In this document: positions 7,814 through 15,972 of the stretch, piece by piece | Layout: each line of letters begins with the position of its first letter | How positions within the stretch are numbered: position 1 is the stretch's first letter | Origin: Opitutaceae bacterium UBA3033 | GTDB lineage: Bacteria; Verrucomicrobiota; Verrucomicrobiia; Opitutales; Opitutaceae | Assembly: GCA_002367815.1 (NCBI GenBank) | Contig: DFDG01000152.1 | Span: forward strand, 1 to 18,312 | Direction: 5' to 3' | Length of the DNA stretch: 18,312 bases | The notes under the pieces: generated by a model | Told to the model about the DNA's origin: nothing | What the model saw: the letters and a program-made list of their open reading frames with translations, nothing else | Database searches by the model: none | Translations under genes and position numbers: made by a program

Positions 7814-7888
7814 GGGTTGGTAGCTCAATGGTAGAGCAGTTGCCTTTTAAGCAATTGGTTCTGGGTTCGAATCCCAGCCGACCCACCA
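7814..7888 (+). tRNA. tRNA-Lys (anticodon UUU)
   Basis: A full cloverleaf can be folded by eye. The acceptor stem GGGTTGG (7814-7820) pairs with CCGACCC (7878-7884), with one G-T pair. The D stem is GCTC/GAGC. The anticodon stem GTTGC/GCAAT encloses the loop CTTTTAA with anticodon TTT at 7846-7848, which reads lysine codons AAA and AAG. The T arm is CTGGG-TTCGAAT-CCCAG. The discriminator A and CCA tail (7885-7888) are encoded. A response-regulator gene begins 41 bases downstream on the same strand. Confidence 0.97.
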
Positions 7889-7929
7889 CACTTGATACCC
7901 AAACAAAGCCCATTGTGGGCACCATTAAC

Positions 7930-8577
7930 ATGAAACGCCTCGTAATAATCGAAGATCAGACCGCAATCCGCGAGATGTTGGTGGAAATCCTCCGGCTGGA
8001 TACGAATTACCAATTGGTCGGAGAAAGCGGCGACGGCCAGAGCGCCCTCACCCTCTGTTTGGACATTAAACCTGATGTTATCGTGCTTGATGCCAAGCTA
8101 CCCGGTCTCAATGGCGTCGATTTACTTCGCCGACTGGTCCGGAAATTGACCACGGTGCGTGTCTTGGTCTTCTCTGGTCATGAAAATCCTGTTTTGGTCC
8201 GAGAAATGTTGGAAGCCGGCGCTCATGGTTTCGTAGAGAAAACAGCCGGCCTCTTTGAATTTAAAAAAGGCCTTGAGACCGTGGCCAACGGCGGCACCTA
8301 TTTTGGCCCTGCAGTTGCTTCCCTCCTTCGCAATGTGGTGGCAAATCCAGCCGCCAGCAGTGCGGCGGATTTTCTCACGGATCGGGAGCGTGAGGTCCTG
8401 CAACTGGTTGCAGAAAGCCATAGCACCAAGGGAATTGCGATCAAACTGGGAATCAGCATAAAGACCGTGGACAACCATCGGACTAACCTCATGAGGAAGC
8501 TGAATTTGCACGACGTGGCCAGTTTGACCCGTTATGCCCTCGAAATAGGGCTGATTGAGCACAAGAAATCCACGTAA
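7930..8577 (+). CDS. NarL/FixJ-type response regulator with LuxR-type HTH output
   Basis: Two-component response regulator of 215 residues, expected to bind DNA after phosphorylation by a histidine kinase that is not in the window. The receiver domain (1-120) begins MKRLVIIEDQTAIREML. The acidic pocket is Glu8/Asp9, the phospho-acceptor is Asp54 in IVLDAKLPG, the switch residue is Ser82 in VFSGHE, and the conserved Lys is Lys104 in VEKTA. The LuxR-type helix-turn-helix is LTDREREVLQLVAE followed by STKGIAIKLGISIKTVDNHR near residues 150-190. An in-frame extension would start inside tRNA-Lys, so the ATG at 7930 is the start. It is an orphan regulator. A Pal-like lipoprotein gene follows after 60 bases on the same strand. 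Confidence 0.93.
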   Translation: MKRLVIIEDQTAIREMLVEILRLDTNYQLVGESGDGQSALTLCLDIKPDVIVLDAKLPGLNGVDLLRRLVRKLTTVRVLVFSGHENPVLVREMLEAGAHGFVEKTAGLFEFKKGLETVANGGTYFGPAVASLLRNVVANPAASSAADFLTDREREVLQLVAESHSTKGIAIKLGISIKTVDNHRTNLMRKLNLHDVASLTRYALEIGLIEHKKST

Positions 8578-8637
8578 AAGCCTTGCCGCCATCAGGCGCT
8601 CTGGCATAGGTCTATCGGCCCTAGTACTCGTATTTCT

Positions 8638-9192
8638 ATGAATATCGTCTCCCGGAAGCTTATTTTTCTCATCGCATGTGCCGCAGTTTTTTTGACCGGC
8701 TGCACTAAAAAACCCAAGCGACCAGACCCTGGTGCCACGATGGTGGGACAAGGTATGGGAGCAGATAGTTCTGTTTACCCACGGGACATATCGACCATCA
8801 TGGACCCGATGTCCGGATTGGAAACACGTGGTGCCGGATTTGATATGAACGGTCAGATGCGCGGCGTATTAGAATCCGTGTATTTCGATTTTGACAGTTC
8901 CAATATCAAGACCACTGAGCGCGCTAAACTTGAGGCAGCAGCCAATTATCTGCGAGATAATCCCACCCAACGTTTGTTGATCGAGGGTCATTGTGACTGG
9001 CGTGGCACGGCGGAATATAACCTCGGTCTGGGCGATCGCCGCGCTGGCGCAGCCAAACAATACCTTGGCACTCTCGGCGTTTCTGCCGACCGTTTGGAAA
9101 CACTTTCTAAAGGCAGTCTTGAAGCGGTGAAAAACGCCGACAAGGGAGCTGCTGCCAAAGATCGCCGCGTTGAACTCGTGGTGATCAAATAA
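8638..9192 (+). CDS. Pal-like OmpA-domain outer-membrane lipoprotein
   Basis: Peptidoglycan-associated lipoprotein of 184 residues, expected to be anchored in the outer membrane and to hold peptidoglycan through its OmpA domain. A signal sequence with the lipobox LTGC places the lipidated cysteine at residue 22. A flexible Gly/Met-rich linker (about 25-75) precedes the OmpA domain (80-184). Domain hallmarks are VYFDFDSSNI, IEGHCDWRGTAEYNL with Asp120, GDRRAGAAKQYL and the closing DRRVEL. This matches Pal (GHCDERGT...GDRRA) closely, but no tolA, tolB or ybgF homologue is adjacent, so I leave the symbol blank. A strong terminator follows 25 bases after the stop. The ATG at 8638 gives a proper lipoprotein signal. 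Confidence 0.92.
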   Translation: MNIVSRKLIFLIACAAVFLTGCTKKPKRPDPGATMVGQGMGADSSVYPRDISTIMDPMSGLETRGAGFDMNGQMRGVLESVYFDFDSSNIKTTERAKLEAAANYLRDNPTQRLLIEGHCDWRGTAEYNLGLGDRRAGAAKQYLGTLGVSADRLETLSKGSLEAVKNADKGAAAKDRRVELVVIK

Positions 9193-9217
9193 AGAACCAT
9201 TCTTTTTTGCTATGCGC

Positions 9218-9248
9218 AAAAGCTCCGGAGAAATCCGGAGCTTTTTTT
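9218..9248 (+). terminator. Intrinsic terminator after the Pal-like gene
   Basis: The 12-base arms 9218-9229 and 9234-9245 pair perfectly around a GAAA tetraloop, with a GC-rich core (GCTCCGGA). The 3' arm ends in a run of seven T (9242-9248). Read on the minus strand the same hairpin has only four T after it, so it could also act weakly on the convergent M20 gene that ends at 9298. Confidence 0.93.
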
Positions 9249-9297
9249 ATGTCCGGAATGTTGCCGGCACGATTTTAGTTGAAACCAAATGTCACAA

Positions 9298-10695
9298 TTA
9301 CGGATGCGCAGTGCGGCGCAATATTTCCTGAATGGTTGTGATCCCCTTGTGCATCACCGACAGGTCGAAACCCTCATTCGGTGCGTGCAAATTATCCTGG
9401 GGTAAAAAAAGTCCAAGCAGAATCGCGTCCAGATTAAGCTCGGATTTTAGATCGGCGATGAGCCCCACGCTTCCTCCCTCCCGCAGATACAGTGGAGCCT
9501 TGCCCCATACTTCTTTAACCACCTCGTGAGTTGCGCGAAATGCCCGAGCCAAGACTGGTGGTTGATCTTTGGGTGAATTACTACGATCGGGCGGGACCAC
9601 CAGATAAGGCGTAGCTTCGTGTTGTGGGCTGAGCTTTAACTTTAATCCTGCTGGTACCCGTTGCTCGATCGCCTTGAAAATAATTTTCTTCATTTCCTCG
9701 GGCGTTTGATTTGGCACCAGGCGGCAACTTATTTTTACCCGGGCTTTGGTGGGAATCACCGTCTTGGTCCCCTCGCCCTGATATCCACCTCCGATGCCGT
9801 TGAATTCCAAGGTGGGTAAAAATCGGATCGCCTCAAAGGGCGTATAACCCGGTGGCACATGAAATTTGCTCACGCCGAGGAACTTGGCGAATTGTTCCTC
9901 GCTCAGACCAAGTAGACTCAATTGCTCACGTTCCCAAGGTTCGACTTCGATCACGGCATCATAAAAGCCGGGAATATTTACGCGGCCATCCGGCGTATGT
10001 AAAGAGGCACAAAGCTCAGCGAGACCCTGAATAGGATTCATGATCATGCCTCCATACATACCGGAATGAAGATCCGACCTAGCATTGCTCAGTTCGATTT
10101 CAAATGCAACCATACCACGCAGGCCAACGGTTATCACCATCTGCTCGGCACTGGGAATTCCGGTGTCCGATAGAAATACGAAATCCGCACCGGCTAGTTT
10201 GTCCTTATGTTGGCGCAAAAACGATTTGAAGTTCTGGCTGCCGATTTCCTCTTCTCCCTCAATCACAAATGTGATGCGCAAAGGCAGGTCGGGCTCAGCC
10301 TCCAAGAGTCGCCCAACGGCGGTGAGATGCGCCATGAGCGGTCCTTTGTTATCAGCCGTGCCCCGGCCATAAAGTCGTCCCTCTATCTCAGTCGCTTCAA
10401 ATGGAGGGGTTGCCCAAAGCTCCAAAGGATCCGGGGGCTGCACATCGTAGTGACCGTAGATAATCACATGAGGCCAACTGGGATCGCCCTCACGCTTTGC
10501 CACCACGATGGGGTGTAATTCTGTCGGCACGTATTCAACAGAAAATCCGATATCGGTCAGGATTCCGCCGACACATTCGCGCGCCCCTTTCATCCCTTCG
10601 GCAAATGCGGGATCAGCAGATACGCTGGGGTGACTGATGTATTCCTTAAGCTTAGCAACTGGATCGAACATGCCGCCAGCCTGCGCGGTTGTCAT
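9298..10695 (-). CDS. M20-family metallopeptidase (dipeptidase)
   Basis: Di-zinc exopeptidase of the M20A/dipeptidase type, probably acting on dipeptides in the cytoplasm since no signal peptide is present. It has 465 residues. Metal and catalytic motifs are YGHYDVQP (His82, catalytic Asp84), GRGTADNKGP (bridging Asp115), IEGEEEIGS (catalytic Glu148, ligand Glu149), the LSDTG Asp177, DLHSG with His210 in the dimerisation domain, and DNLHAPNE near the C-terminus for the last His. All are intact. The family includes carnosinase-like and Xaa-His dipeptidases, and substrate cannot be decided here. It begins 23 bases after the stop of the M48 protease gene and probably shares its transcript with purH. 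Confidence 0.93.
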   Translation of the reverse strand: MTTAQAGGMFDPVAKLKEYISHPSVSADPAFAEGMKGARECVGGILTDIGFSVEYVPTELHPIVVAKREGDPSWPHVIIYGHYDVQPPDPLELWATPPFEATEIEGRLYGRGTADNKGPLMAHLTAVGRLLEAEPDLPLRITFVIEGEEEIGSQNFKSFLRQHKDKLAGADFVFLSDTGIPSAEQMVITVGLRGMVAFEIELSNARSDLHSGMYGGMIMNPIQGLAELCASLHTPDGRVNIPGFYDAVIEVEPWEREQLSLLGLSEEQFAKFLGVSKFHVPPGYTPFEAIRFLPTLEFNGIGGGYQGEGTKTVIPTKARVKISCRLVPNQTPEEMKKIIFKAIEQRVPAGLKLKLSPQHEATPYLVVPPDRSNSPKDQPPVLARAFRATHEVVKEVWGKAPLYLREGGSVGLIADLKSELNLDAILLGLFLPQDNLHAPNEGFDLSVMHKGITTIQEILRRTAHP

Positions 10696-10718
10696 AACCG
10701 CGCCAACTGGAAAACATT

Positions 10719-11600
10719 TTATTCGTAACGGCGGCGATTCTCCTGATAAGTCGCCACAAAATGCGGCACCGCTGCTCTCAAATCAGCGATCCGCTGAGCA
10801 TTGGAAGGATGAGTGGACAACCAGGCTGGGACCTCACTTTTTCCGGAAGCAGCGCCCATCTTTTCGCATAAAGTAATGGCTGCATAGGGATTGTAGCCGG
10901 CTTGGGCCGCGTATTGCAGCCCCATTACATCGGCTTCACTTTCATCTTCATGGGAATGAGGAAGAATATAGCCGACGGCGGAAATGCCGCCGTATGCCAG
11001 CATGAATAAGTCGCGTTTCTGAATCCCATATTTTTCATTCATGGCCGTTGATCCTGCGGCGCCGACCAATCCGATTAAAGTAGCCTCAGTCATCCGCTTG
11101 CCCCCATGCCGTGCCACGACATGGCTGATTTCATGCCCTATGATGGCCGCAAGTTCATCATCTGTGGTGACAAGATTCATCAGACCCGAATAAACTCCGA
11201 CTTTCCCACCAGGCAGGGCAAATGCGTTAAGTTCATCCGATTGAAAGACGACATACTCCCATTGCGCGCCGGGGAGTTGGTCGCCAACTGCGGTAGAAAC
11301 GCGTCGACCGACCCTTTGAATCCGTGCATTTGCTTCCGGATCCAAACTTATGGTCTCCTTGGTTTTAACCGCCGTGAAGGCTTGCGCTCCGAGCCGCAAC
11401 TCCTCGCCCACTGAGGTTATCACGGCATACTGGCGACCTGTGACGGGGTTTGTATAGCAGCCGACAAAGGCCAGTATTAGAACAAAGGTAACGATCACAC
11501 TGGCGGTCTGCAAACACACAGGCGATTTCAGTTCATTGGGGTGAATAAGCTCACCGTTTATAACTTGCTGGTGAGTATCAGCTTTGTCGGGAAAAGACAT
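10719..11600 (-). CDS. M48-family zinc metalloprotease, putative lipoprotein
   Basis: Zinc metalloprotease related to LoiP/BepA/Oma1-type M48 enzymes, which act in envelope quality control. It has 293 residues as annotated. A hydrophobic segment (about 31-47) ends in FVGC, giving a probable lipobox with Cys48. The following CYTNPVTGRQ is typical of M48 lipoproteins. The protease domain has HEISH (156-160) with the catalytic Glu157, and DESEAD (219-224) supplies the third zinc ligand. The ATG at 11600 puts about 30 polar residues before the hydrophobic segment, which is unusual for a lipoprotein. An in-frame CTG at 11531 would give a normal 25-residue signal starting MKSP. The gene lies 33 bases after purH and 23 before the M20 peptidase gene. 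Confidence 0.9.
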   Translation of the reverse strand: MSFPDKADTHQQVINGELIHPNELKSPVCLQTASVIVTFVLILAFVGCYTNPVTGRQYAVITSVGEELRLGAQAFTAVKTKETISLDPEANARIQRVGRRVSTAVGDQLPGAQWEYVVFQSDELNAFALPGGKVGVYSGLMNLVTTDDELAAIIGHEISHVVARHGGKRMTEATLIGLVGAAGSTAMNEKYGIQKRDLFMLAYGGISAVGYILPHSHEDESEADVMGLQYAAQAGYNPYAAITLCEKMGAASGKSEVPAWLSTHPSNAQRIADLRAAVPHFVATYQENRRRYE

Positions 11601-11633
11601 GATTTTAAGGTTAATATCGTCCGGTATTGGCGA

Positions 11634-13181
11634 TCAGTGTTTAAAATGGCGGATACCGGTAAACACCATGGCCATGCCCCGATCATCGGCAGCTTTAATG
11701 ACTTCCTCATCGCGCAAAGAACCACCCGGTTGTATTGCACAAGTCGCCCCAGCATCTGCGGCAGCAACTAAGCCGTCGGCAAACGGAAACAAAGCTTCAC
11801 TCGCGACCACCGATCCTTGCAAATCGAGTTTGGCTTCACCTGCTTTCCAAACTGCAATACGCGAACTGTCCACGCGGGCCATTTGCCCGGCCCCGACGCC
11901 AAGGGTCTGTTCGCCTCGGCAATAAACGATGGCGTTTGATTTTACGTGTTTGCAGATCTTCCAGGCAAACAACATTGAGGCCCATTCCTCGGTAGTCGGC
12001 TGACGCTTGGTCACGACTTTGTATTCGGCCTGATTACCCAATGTTTTATCGCGATCTTGCAATAACAGACCACCAATGACGGCTCGAGTTTCGAGCAATG
12101 AACCTGCCCCAATCCCTGCCTTGGCTATCATCAGTCGCAGATTTTTCTTTTTTCGTAATATATCCAGTGCCTCGTCGCCGAACCGAGGTGCTATGATTAC
12201 TTCGGTGAAAATTTCGGCAATGGTCTTTGCTAGGTCTCCACCCAAGGTTTGGTTGACGATGATGATGCCTCCGAACGGGGCTTGCCGATCGGTGGCATAG
12301 GCCAGATCCCATGCCTCCTCCAAGGTGGCTGCACTCGCGACTCCACAGGGGTTGGTATGCTTTAAAATTGCGACTGTCGGGCGTTCGAAATCACCAATCA
12401 GGTAAGTCGCCGCGGTGATATCGAGAATGTTGTTATATGACAGTTCCTTGCCCTGGAGTTGCTCGAAATACTCGTGAAAAGTGCCATAAAGTGCCGCCTT
12501 TTGATGCGGGTTTTCACCGTAACGCAAGGTCTGGGCCTTTTTGTAGCTGGAGGATAACGTTTTTGGAAATCCACTCAATGCATCCATGTCCGGCTCAGAC
12601 GCCTGGCCGGCCAAATATTGGGCAATCGCGGTATCGTAGCTCCCGGTGCGTTGAAATACTTTAAGGGCGAGTTTGCCCCGTAAAGCCGACATGGCCTTTT
12701 CGTCGCTCATTGCCGCCAGCACTGCATCATAGTCGGCAGGGTCACAAACCACCGACACACTGGCATGGTTCTTCGCGGCACTGCGCAACATCGATGGGCC
12801 GCCGATATCGATGTTCTCGATGGCTTGTTCAAAAGTTACATCGGGTTTCGCGACGGTTTCTTCAAAGGGATACAGATTGACGACCACGAGATCAATCAGG
12901 GCGATATCGTTATCCTGAGCTTGTTTCAGATGCTCCTCACTGTCCCGCCGACAGAGCAATCCTCCGTGGATTTTTGGATGCAGAGTTTTGACCCTACCCT
13001 CCATAATCTCAGGAAACCCGGTATGAGTGCCCACTTCAGTGACCGGCAATCCATGCGACATCAGCATTTTGGCGGTGCCACCAGTGGAAAGCAGGGTGTA
13101 ACCGTATTTATTCACCAAGGCGGTAGCAAATGCTGCCAACCCGCTTTTATCACTAACCGAAAGAAGTGCTAGTTTTGCCAT
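11634..13181 (-). CDS. purH: Bifunctional AICAR formyltransferase / IMP cyclohydrolase (PurH)
   Basis: Catalyses the last two steps of de novo purine synthesis: formylation of AICAR with 10-formyl-THF, then ring closure to IMP. It has 515 residues, the normal length. The N-terminal MGS-like cyclohydrolase domain shows LLSVSDKSGL, STGGTAKML, EIMEGRVKTLHPKIHGG, VVNLYPFEETV and IDIGGPSMLRSAAKNH. The C-terminal transformylase domain has LRYGENPHQKAALY, LKHTNPCGVASA with the catalytic Lys-His pair, and LFPFADG. The end is IQPGGSLRDEEVIKAADDRG followed by GIRHFKH. The ATG at 13181 is preceded directly by GAGGT, too close for a normal ribosome-binding site. It is divergent from apaG and heads a string with two peptidase genes whose functional link to purines is unknown. 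Confidence 0.97.
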   Translation of the reverse strand: MAKLALLSVSDKSGLAAFATALVNKYGYTLLSTGGTAKMLMSHGLPVTEVGTHTGFPEIMEGRVKTLHPKIHGGLLCRRDSEEHLKQAQDNDIALIDLVVVNLYPFEETVAKPDVTFEQAIENIDIGGPSMLRSAAKNHASVSVVCDPADYDAVLAAMSDEKAMSALRGKLALKVFQRTGSYDTAIAQYLAGQASEPDMDALSGFPKTLSSSYKKAQTLRYGENPHQKAALYGTFHEYFEQLQGKELSYNNILDITAATYLIGDFERPTVAILKHTNPCGVASAATLEEAWDLAYATDRQAPFGGIIIVNQTLGGDLAKTIAEIFTEVIIAPRFGDEALDILRKKKNLRLMIAKAGIGAGSLLETRAVIGGLLLQDRDKTLGNQAEYKVVTKRQPTTEEWASMLFAWKICKHVKSNAIVYCRGEQTLGVGAGQMARVDSSRIAVWKAGEAKLDLQGSVVASEALFPFADGLVAAADAGATCAIQPGGSLRDEEVIKAADDRGMAMVFTGIRHFKH

Positions 13182-13278
13182 ACCTCAAAGATTTGGGGCA
13201 TGTCACAGTTCAGCGGCAAGTGTGAAACCATAAACATTGCACAGCAAACTTGCGCCGCGACAAATCCCGGCTCTCTTT

Positions 13279-13674
13279 ATGTCTGTGTCCTGCTCCAATG
13301 AAGTTCCCGGGCTTATTGCCCGTTTAGACAAACTCTGCTATCACCATTGTGGTTGCAGTCTGCCCGTGGACAAGCCGCATGCCTTCGTCTATTTCATCAC
13401 GATCAGCAATAGCTCTGATCGCACGATAACCTTGCTTGGTCGCAAGTGGGTGATCGAAAATAAAGACGGGAACCAGCTGGTGATTGAGGGGGATAAAATT
13501 GTCGGTGAAACGCCTCGGCTCGCCCCCGGTGAGCAATTTTCCTACAACAGCATGCATGTTTCCAGTGACGATTCCATTGCCCGAGGCAGCTTTCATGGGA
13601 TGGATGAATTTGGGCACAAAGTGCACGTCATTTTACCTGCTTTTGAAATGCGCGTGCCTCGCAATGGAGAATAA
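13279..13674 (+). CDS. apaG: ApaG-domain (DUF525) protein
   Basis: Small protein of 131 residues made of one ApaG (DUF525) beta-sandwich domain, also found in FBXO3 and POLDIP2. Its cellular role is unclear; in Enterobacteria it sits near apaH and ksgA. Matching signatures are FVYFITISNSS, TITLLGRKWVIENKDG, VVG-like IVGETPRLAPGEQFSY, the SFHGMDEFG loop and VILPAFEM at the end. The N-terminal 30 residues contain several Cys and His (LCYHHCGCSL), which I do not recognise as a known metal site. The ATG at 13279 gives the normal length; a TTG at 13237 would add 14 residues. The beta-CASP metallo-beta-lactamase gene begins 39 bases downstream on the same strand. Confidence 0.88.
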   Translation: MSVSCSNEVPGLIARLDKLCYHHCGCSLPVDKPHAFVYFITISNSSDRTITLLGRKWVIENKDGNQLVIEGDKIVGETPRLAPGEQFSYNSMHVSSDDSIARGSFHGMDEFGHKVHVILPAFEMRVPRNGE

Positions 13675-13713
13675 CGTTTCCGTCGGTCCTGTGTTCTGAT
13701 CGTCTGGCATATA

Positions 13714-15072
13714 ATGAAGCTAACTGACTTGAACCGCCATGGCGGGATCGGCGCCAATTCCACCCTGTTGCAGCTGGGGGATTTACGTATTCTGGTAGAT
13801 TGCGGGATGAACCCGAAGCATGTGGGACGGCAAGCTACTCCGGAGCTGAATCAGTTGCGCGACAAACCGCTCGATTTGATCATTATCACGCATTGCCATC
13901 TGGATCATATTGGCAGCCTCCCCATTGCTATGCGGGAACACCCCGACACGCCTGTGATCATGTCGACCTCAAGTCACATGCTGATCGAGCGCATGTTGCG
14001 CAATTCCGCCAGTGTGATGAAACGTCAGAAGGAGGAAAACAACATTCCGGATTTGCCTCTTTTCACGCATGCAGAGGTCGAGCGATTGAAGGGTCGATTG
14101 ACTGGCATTCCTTTCGGCCACGCCAAACATTTTCGAGGCAATCGTGATGAGGTTGAAGTTATCCTGCATCCAGCGGGACATGTGGCTGGAGCCGCCGGCA
14201 TTGAAATACGTCACAAACACCGGCAAATCTTCATCACCGGTGACGTGCAGTTTGAAAATCAACGCACCCTACCCGGCGCCAAATTCCCCTCCGGTCATTT
14301 TGATACCCTGATCATGGAAACTACGCGTGGTGCCACCGACGGCTCCGAAATCAAACCGCGGGTTGAAGAACTGAACCGACTGATCGATAGCATCAATGAT
14401 ACGATTGGACGAGGGGGTTCATTCCTGATTCCGATCTTCGCTCTCGGTCGGATGCAGGAAATTCTCACCGTGATACATGATGCCCGTAAATTTGGCAAAC
14501 TCGTGGATTGCCCCATCTTTGCCTCCGGCCTCGGCATGGATTTGGCGGATTATTTCGACGAAATTTCACGTAAGACGAAGCATATCCAATTCAACCGTGG
14601 CATCATCAAAGAGCTGCATGCCAACCCGCTACCCCGCAAACTCAAGGCCGGGGCCGACCCCATGCAAAACGCACTCTACATTGTGAGTTCGGGCATGCTG
14701 GTCGAACATACGCCGAGTTACATTTTGGCTTCCGGTTTGGTCGGCCACACCCGCAATACGATCGGTTTCGTCGGTTACTGCGATCCAGATACCCCGGGGG
14801 GCAAGTTGCTAGCGACCAAACATGGTGACTCTTTTCTCTTCGAAAAAGCACAGGTTAAAGCCAAGGTCAAATGCCGCATTGATCGCTTTGAACTCAGTGG
14901 CCATGCCGACCGTGAAGATCTTTTGGAATTTGCGATCCAAGCTGCACCCCGCAGTATCGTGCTGACGCATGGTGACCAACCGGCACGCGATTGGTTTGCT
15001 GCGCAATTCGGTAGGAAAATGCCCAAAACCAAAGTTCTCGATCCAGTGCCGGGTAAGGAATATCAAGTGTGA
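13714..15072 (+). CDS. Beta-CASP metallo-beta-lactamase protein, putative RNA-processing nuclease
   Basis: Predicted RNase of the CPSF73/YSH1-like beta-CASP group, 452 residues. The metallo-beta-lactamase part has the zinc motif HCHLDH (60-65), HPAGHVAGA with His156, and TGDVQF with Asp177. The beta-CASP part runs from about 200 to 400, and the closing motifs ELSGHAD and LTHGD carry the late His residues. All expected metal ligands are present, so it should be an active hydrolase. The usual ESTYG after the GD motif is ETTRG here (202-206). It is not RNase J, which has a different layout and a longer C-terminus. Substrate is unknown. It follows apaG after 39 bases and may be cotranscribed. A hairpin lies just downstream. 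Confidence 0.88.
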   Translation: MKLTDLNRHGGIGANSTLLQLGDLRILVDCGMNPKHVGRQATPELNQLRDKPLDLIIITHCHLDHIGSLPIAMREHPDTPVIMSTSSHMLIERMLRNSASVMKRQKEENNIPDLPLFTHAEVERLKGRLTGIPFGHAKHFRGNRDEVEVILHPAGHVAGAAGIEIRHKHRQIFITGDVQFENQRTLPGAKFPSGHFDTLIMETTRGATDGSEIKPRVEELNRLIDSINDTIGRGGSFLIPIFALGRMQEILTVIHDARKFGKLVDCPIFASGLGMDLADYFDEISRKTKHIQFNRGIIKELHANPLPRKLKAGADPMQNALYIVSSGMLVEHTPSYILASGLVGHTRNTIGFVGYCDPDTPGGKLLATKHGDSFLFEKAQVKAKVKCRIDRFELSGHADREDLLEFAIQAAPRSIVLTHGDQPARDWFAAQFGRKMPKTKVLDPVPGKEYQV

Positions 15073-15077
15073 ACTGA

Positions 15078-15103
15078 GTTGATTTTCTCACTGGAAAATC
15101 AAC
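15078..15103. terminator. Hairpin between convergent genes, possible bidirectional terminator
   Basis: A perfect 10-base inverted repeat (15078-15087 with 15094-15103) around a 6-base loop TCACTG lies between the stop codons of the metallo-beta-lactamase gene (plus) and the inositol-monophosphatase-family gene (minus). It has no T-tract on either strand, so it is a weak candidate for intrinsic termination. Position and symmetry favour a role in ending both transcripts or stabilising their 3' ends. Confidence 0.5.
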
Positions 15104-15115
15104 GAATTGAAATAT

Positions 15116-15925
15116 TCATACTCCCAACCGACCTCTAAGTTCGGTGACGGAGACTTGGCTGCCGGCGACGTAAAAGATACGGTCCATGGCCAAATCAAAT
15201 TCCTGTAATGGAAATGGTGATTTGGAAATATATTCCACCACTCCGCCATTGGCCAGGACCAAGGGCACCGCGGCAGCTATATCCCATACTTTGACGTTAT
15301 GGTCCACCACCCCGTCAAACAAACCGATGCCCACGTAGGCGAGATGGATGGTGCTGGTGCCAAGTGCACGAATCTTGAAATTATTCACCAAAACTGCGGC
15401 GTGTGAAGCGAAGCGATCTTCGTATGGGCTATGAAAGCCGATCACGCTCTGCCGGTTCAGGGATTGGCTTTTTAGTTTCGTCTCATGATCGCCGTCGTAA
15501 ACGCCGAATCCCGGCCCACCATGCATGAGTGAGCGTCGGCCCAAATCGTAAACGAACCCATAAACCGGTTCCCCATCAGATAAGAGGGACAGACTTATGG
15601 CACAATGCGGAATTCCCAAGGCATAGTTGTTGGTGCCATCAATCGGATCGAGTATCCAACAATAATGAGACGTCACTGCAATGGGCGGCCCGGCATGAAC
15701 AAGTTCTTCACTGAAAAATTGGTCATGCGGAAATTTATTTTCCAGCTCGGCGAATATTTTTTCGGATATTTCGATATCCACCGCGGTCACCCTGGTGCCG
15801 TCAGCTTTCCACTGACTTTTAACTTGGCCGAACTCCTGGTGCAGTAATTTTGTTTGCGCCAGAACTGCCTCTCGACCGGCACTGATTCGATTTATTAATT
15901 CTGGATCGGTGATGGGTAATTTCAC
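15116..15925 (-). CDS. Inositol-monophosphatase-family phosphatase
   Basis: Mg-dependent phosphatase of the IMPase/HisN/CysQ fold, 269 residues, cytoplasmic. Metal-binding motifs are FSEE (Glu73/Glu74), WILDPIDGTNNYA with Asp93, Asp96, Gly97 and Thr98, and WDIAAA with Asp215. The DGTRVTAVD segment (42-50) is the usual N-terminal signature. The family includes inositol-1-phosphatase, histidinol-phosphatase and PAP phosphatase, and the sequence does not settle the substrate. The start is a GTG at 15925. An ATG 8 bases upstream is out of frame and stops after three codons, and the next in-frame Met is far inside the catalytic domain. dinB ends 47 bases upstream on the same strand. Confidence 0.9.
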   Translation of the reverse strand: MKLPITDPELINRISAGREAVLAQTKLLHQEFGQVKSQWKADGTRVTAVDIEISEKIFAELENKFPHDQFFSEELVHAGPPIAVTSHYCWILDPIDGTNNYALGIPHCAISLSLLSDGEPVYGFVYDLGRRSLMHGGPGFGVYDGDHETKLKSQSLNRQSVIGFHSPYEDRFASHAAVLVNNFKIRALGTSTIHLAYVGIGLFDGVVDHNVKVWDIAAAVPLVLANGGVVEYISKSPFPLQEFDLAMDRIFYVAGSQVSVTELRGRLGV

Positions 15926-15972
15926 TCTCTCATGTTCCAGTCCTATGCCACCCTGTCAAAATATCCTCATAC

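Noticed and set aside
8122..8751. 209-codon minus-strand open frame across the response regulator and Pal-like genes
   Set aside because: It is antisense to two well-identified genes and shows no recognisable domain or start signal.
13182..13278. Imperfect inverted repeat (GGCAAGT ... ACTTGCG) between purH and apaG
   Set aside because: Only six bases pair without a bulge, and no known operator is recognised.
15954..15959. Perfect TTGACA on the minus strand upstream of the phosphatase gene
   Set aside because: No acceptable -10 hexamer lies 16-18 bases away, and transcription would begin at or after the GTG start.
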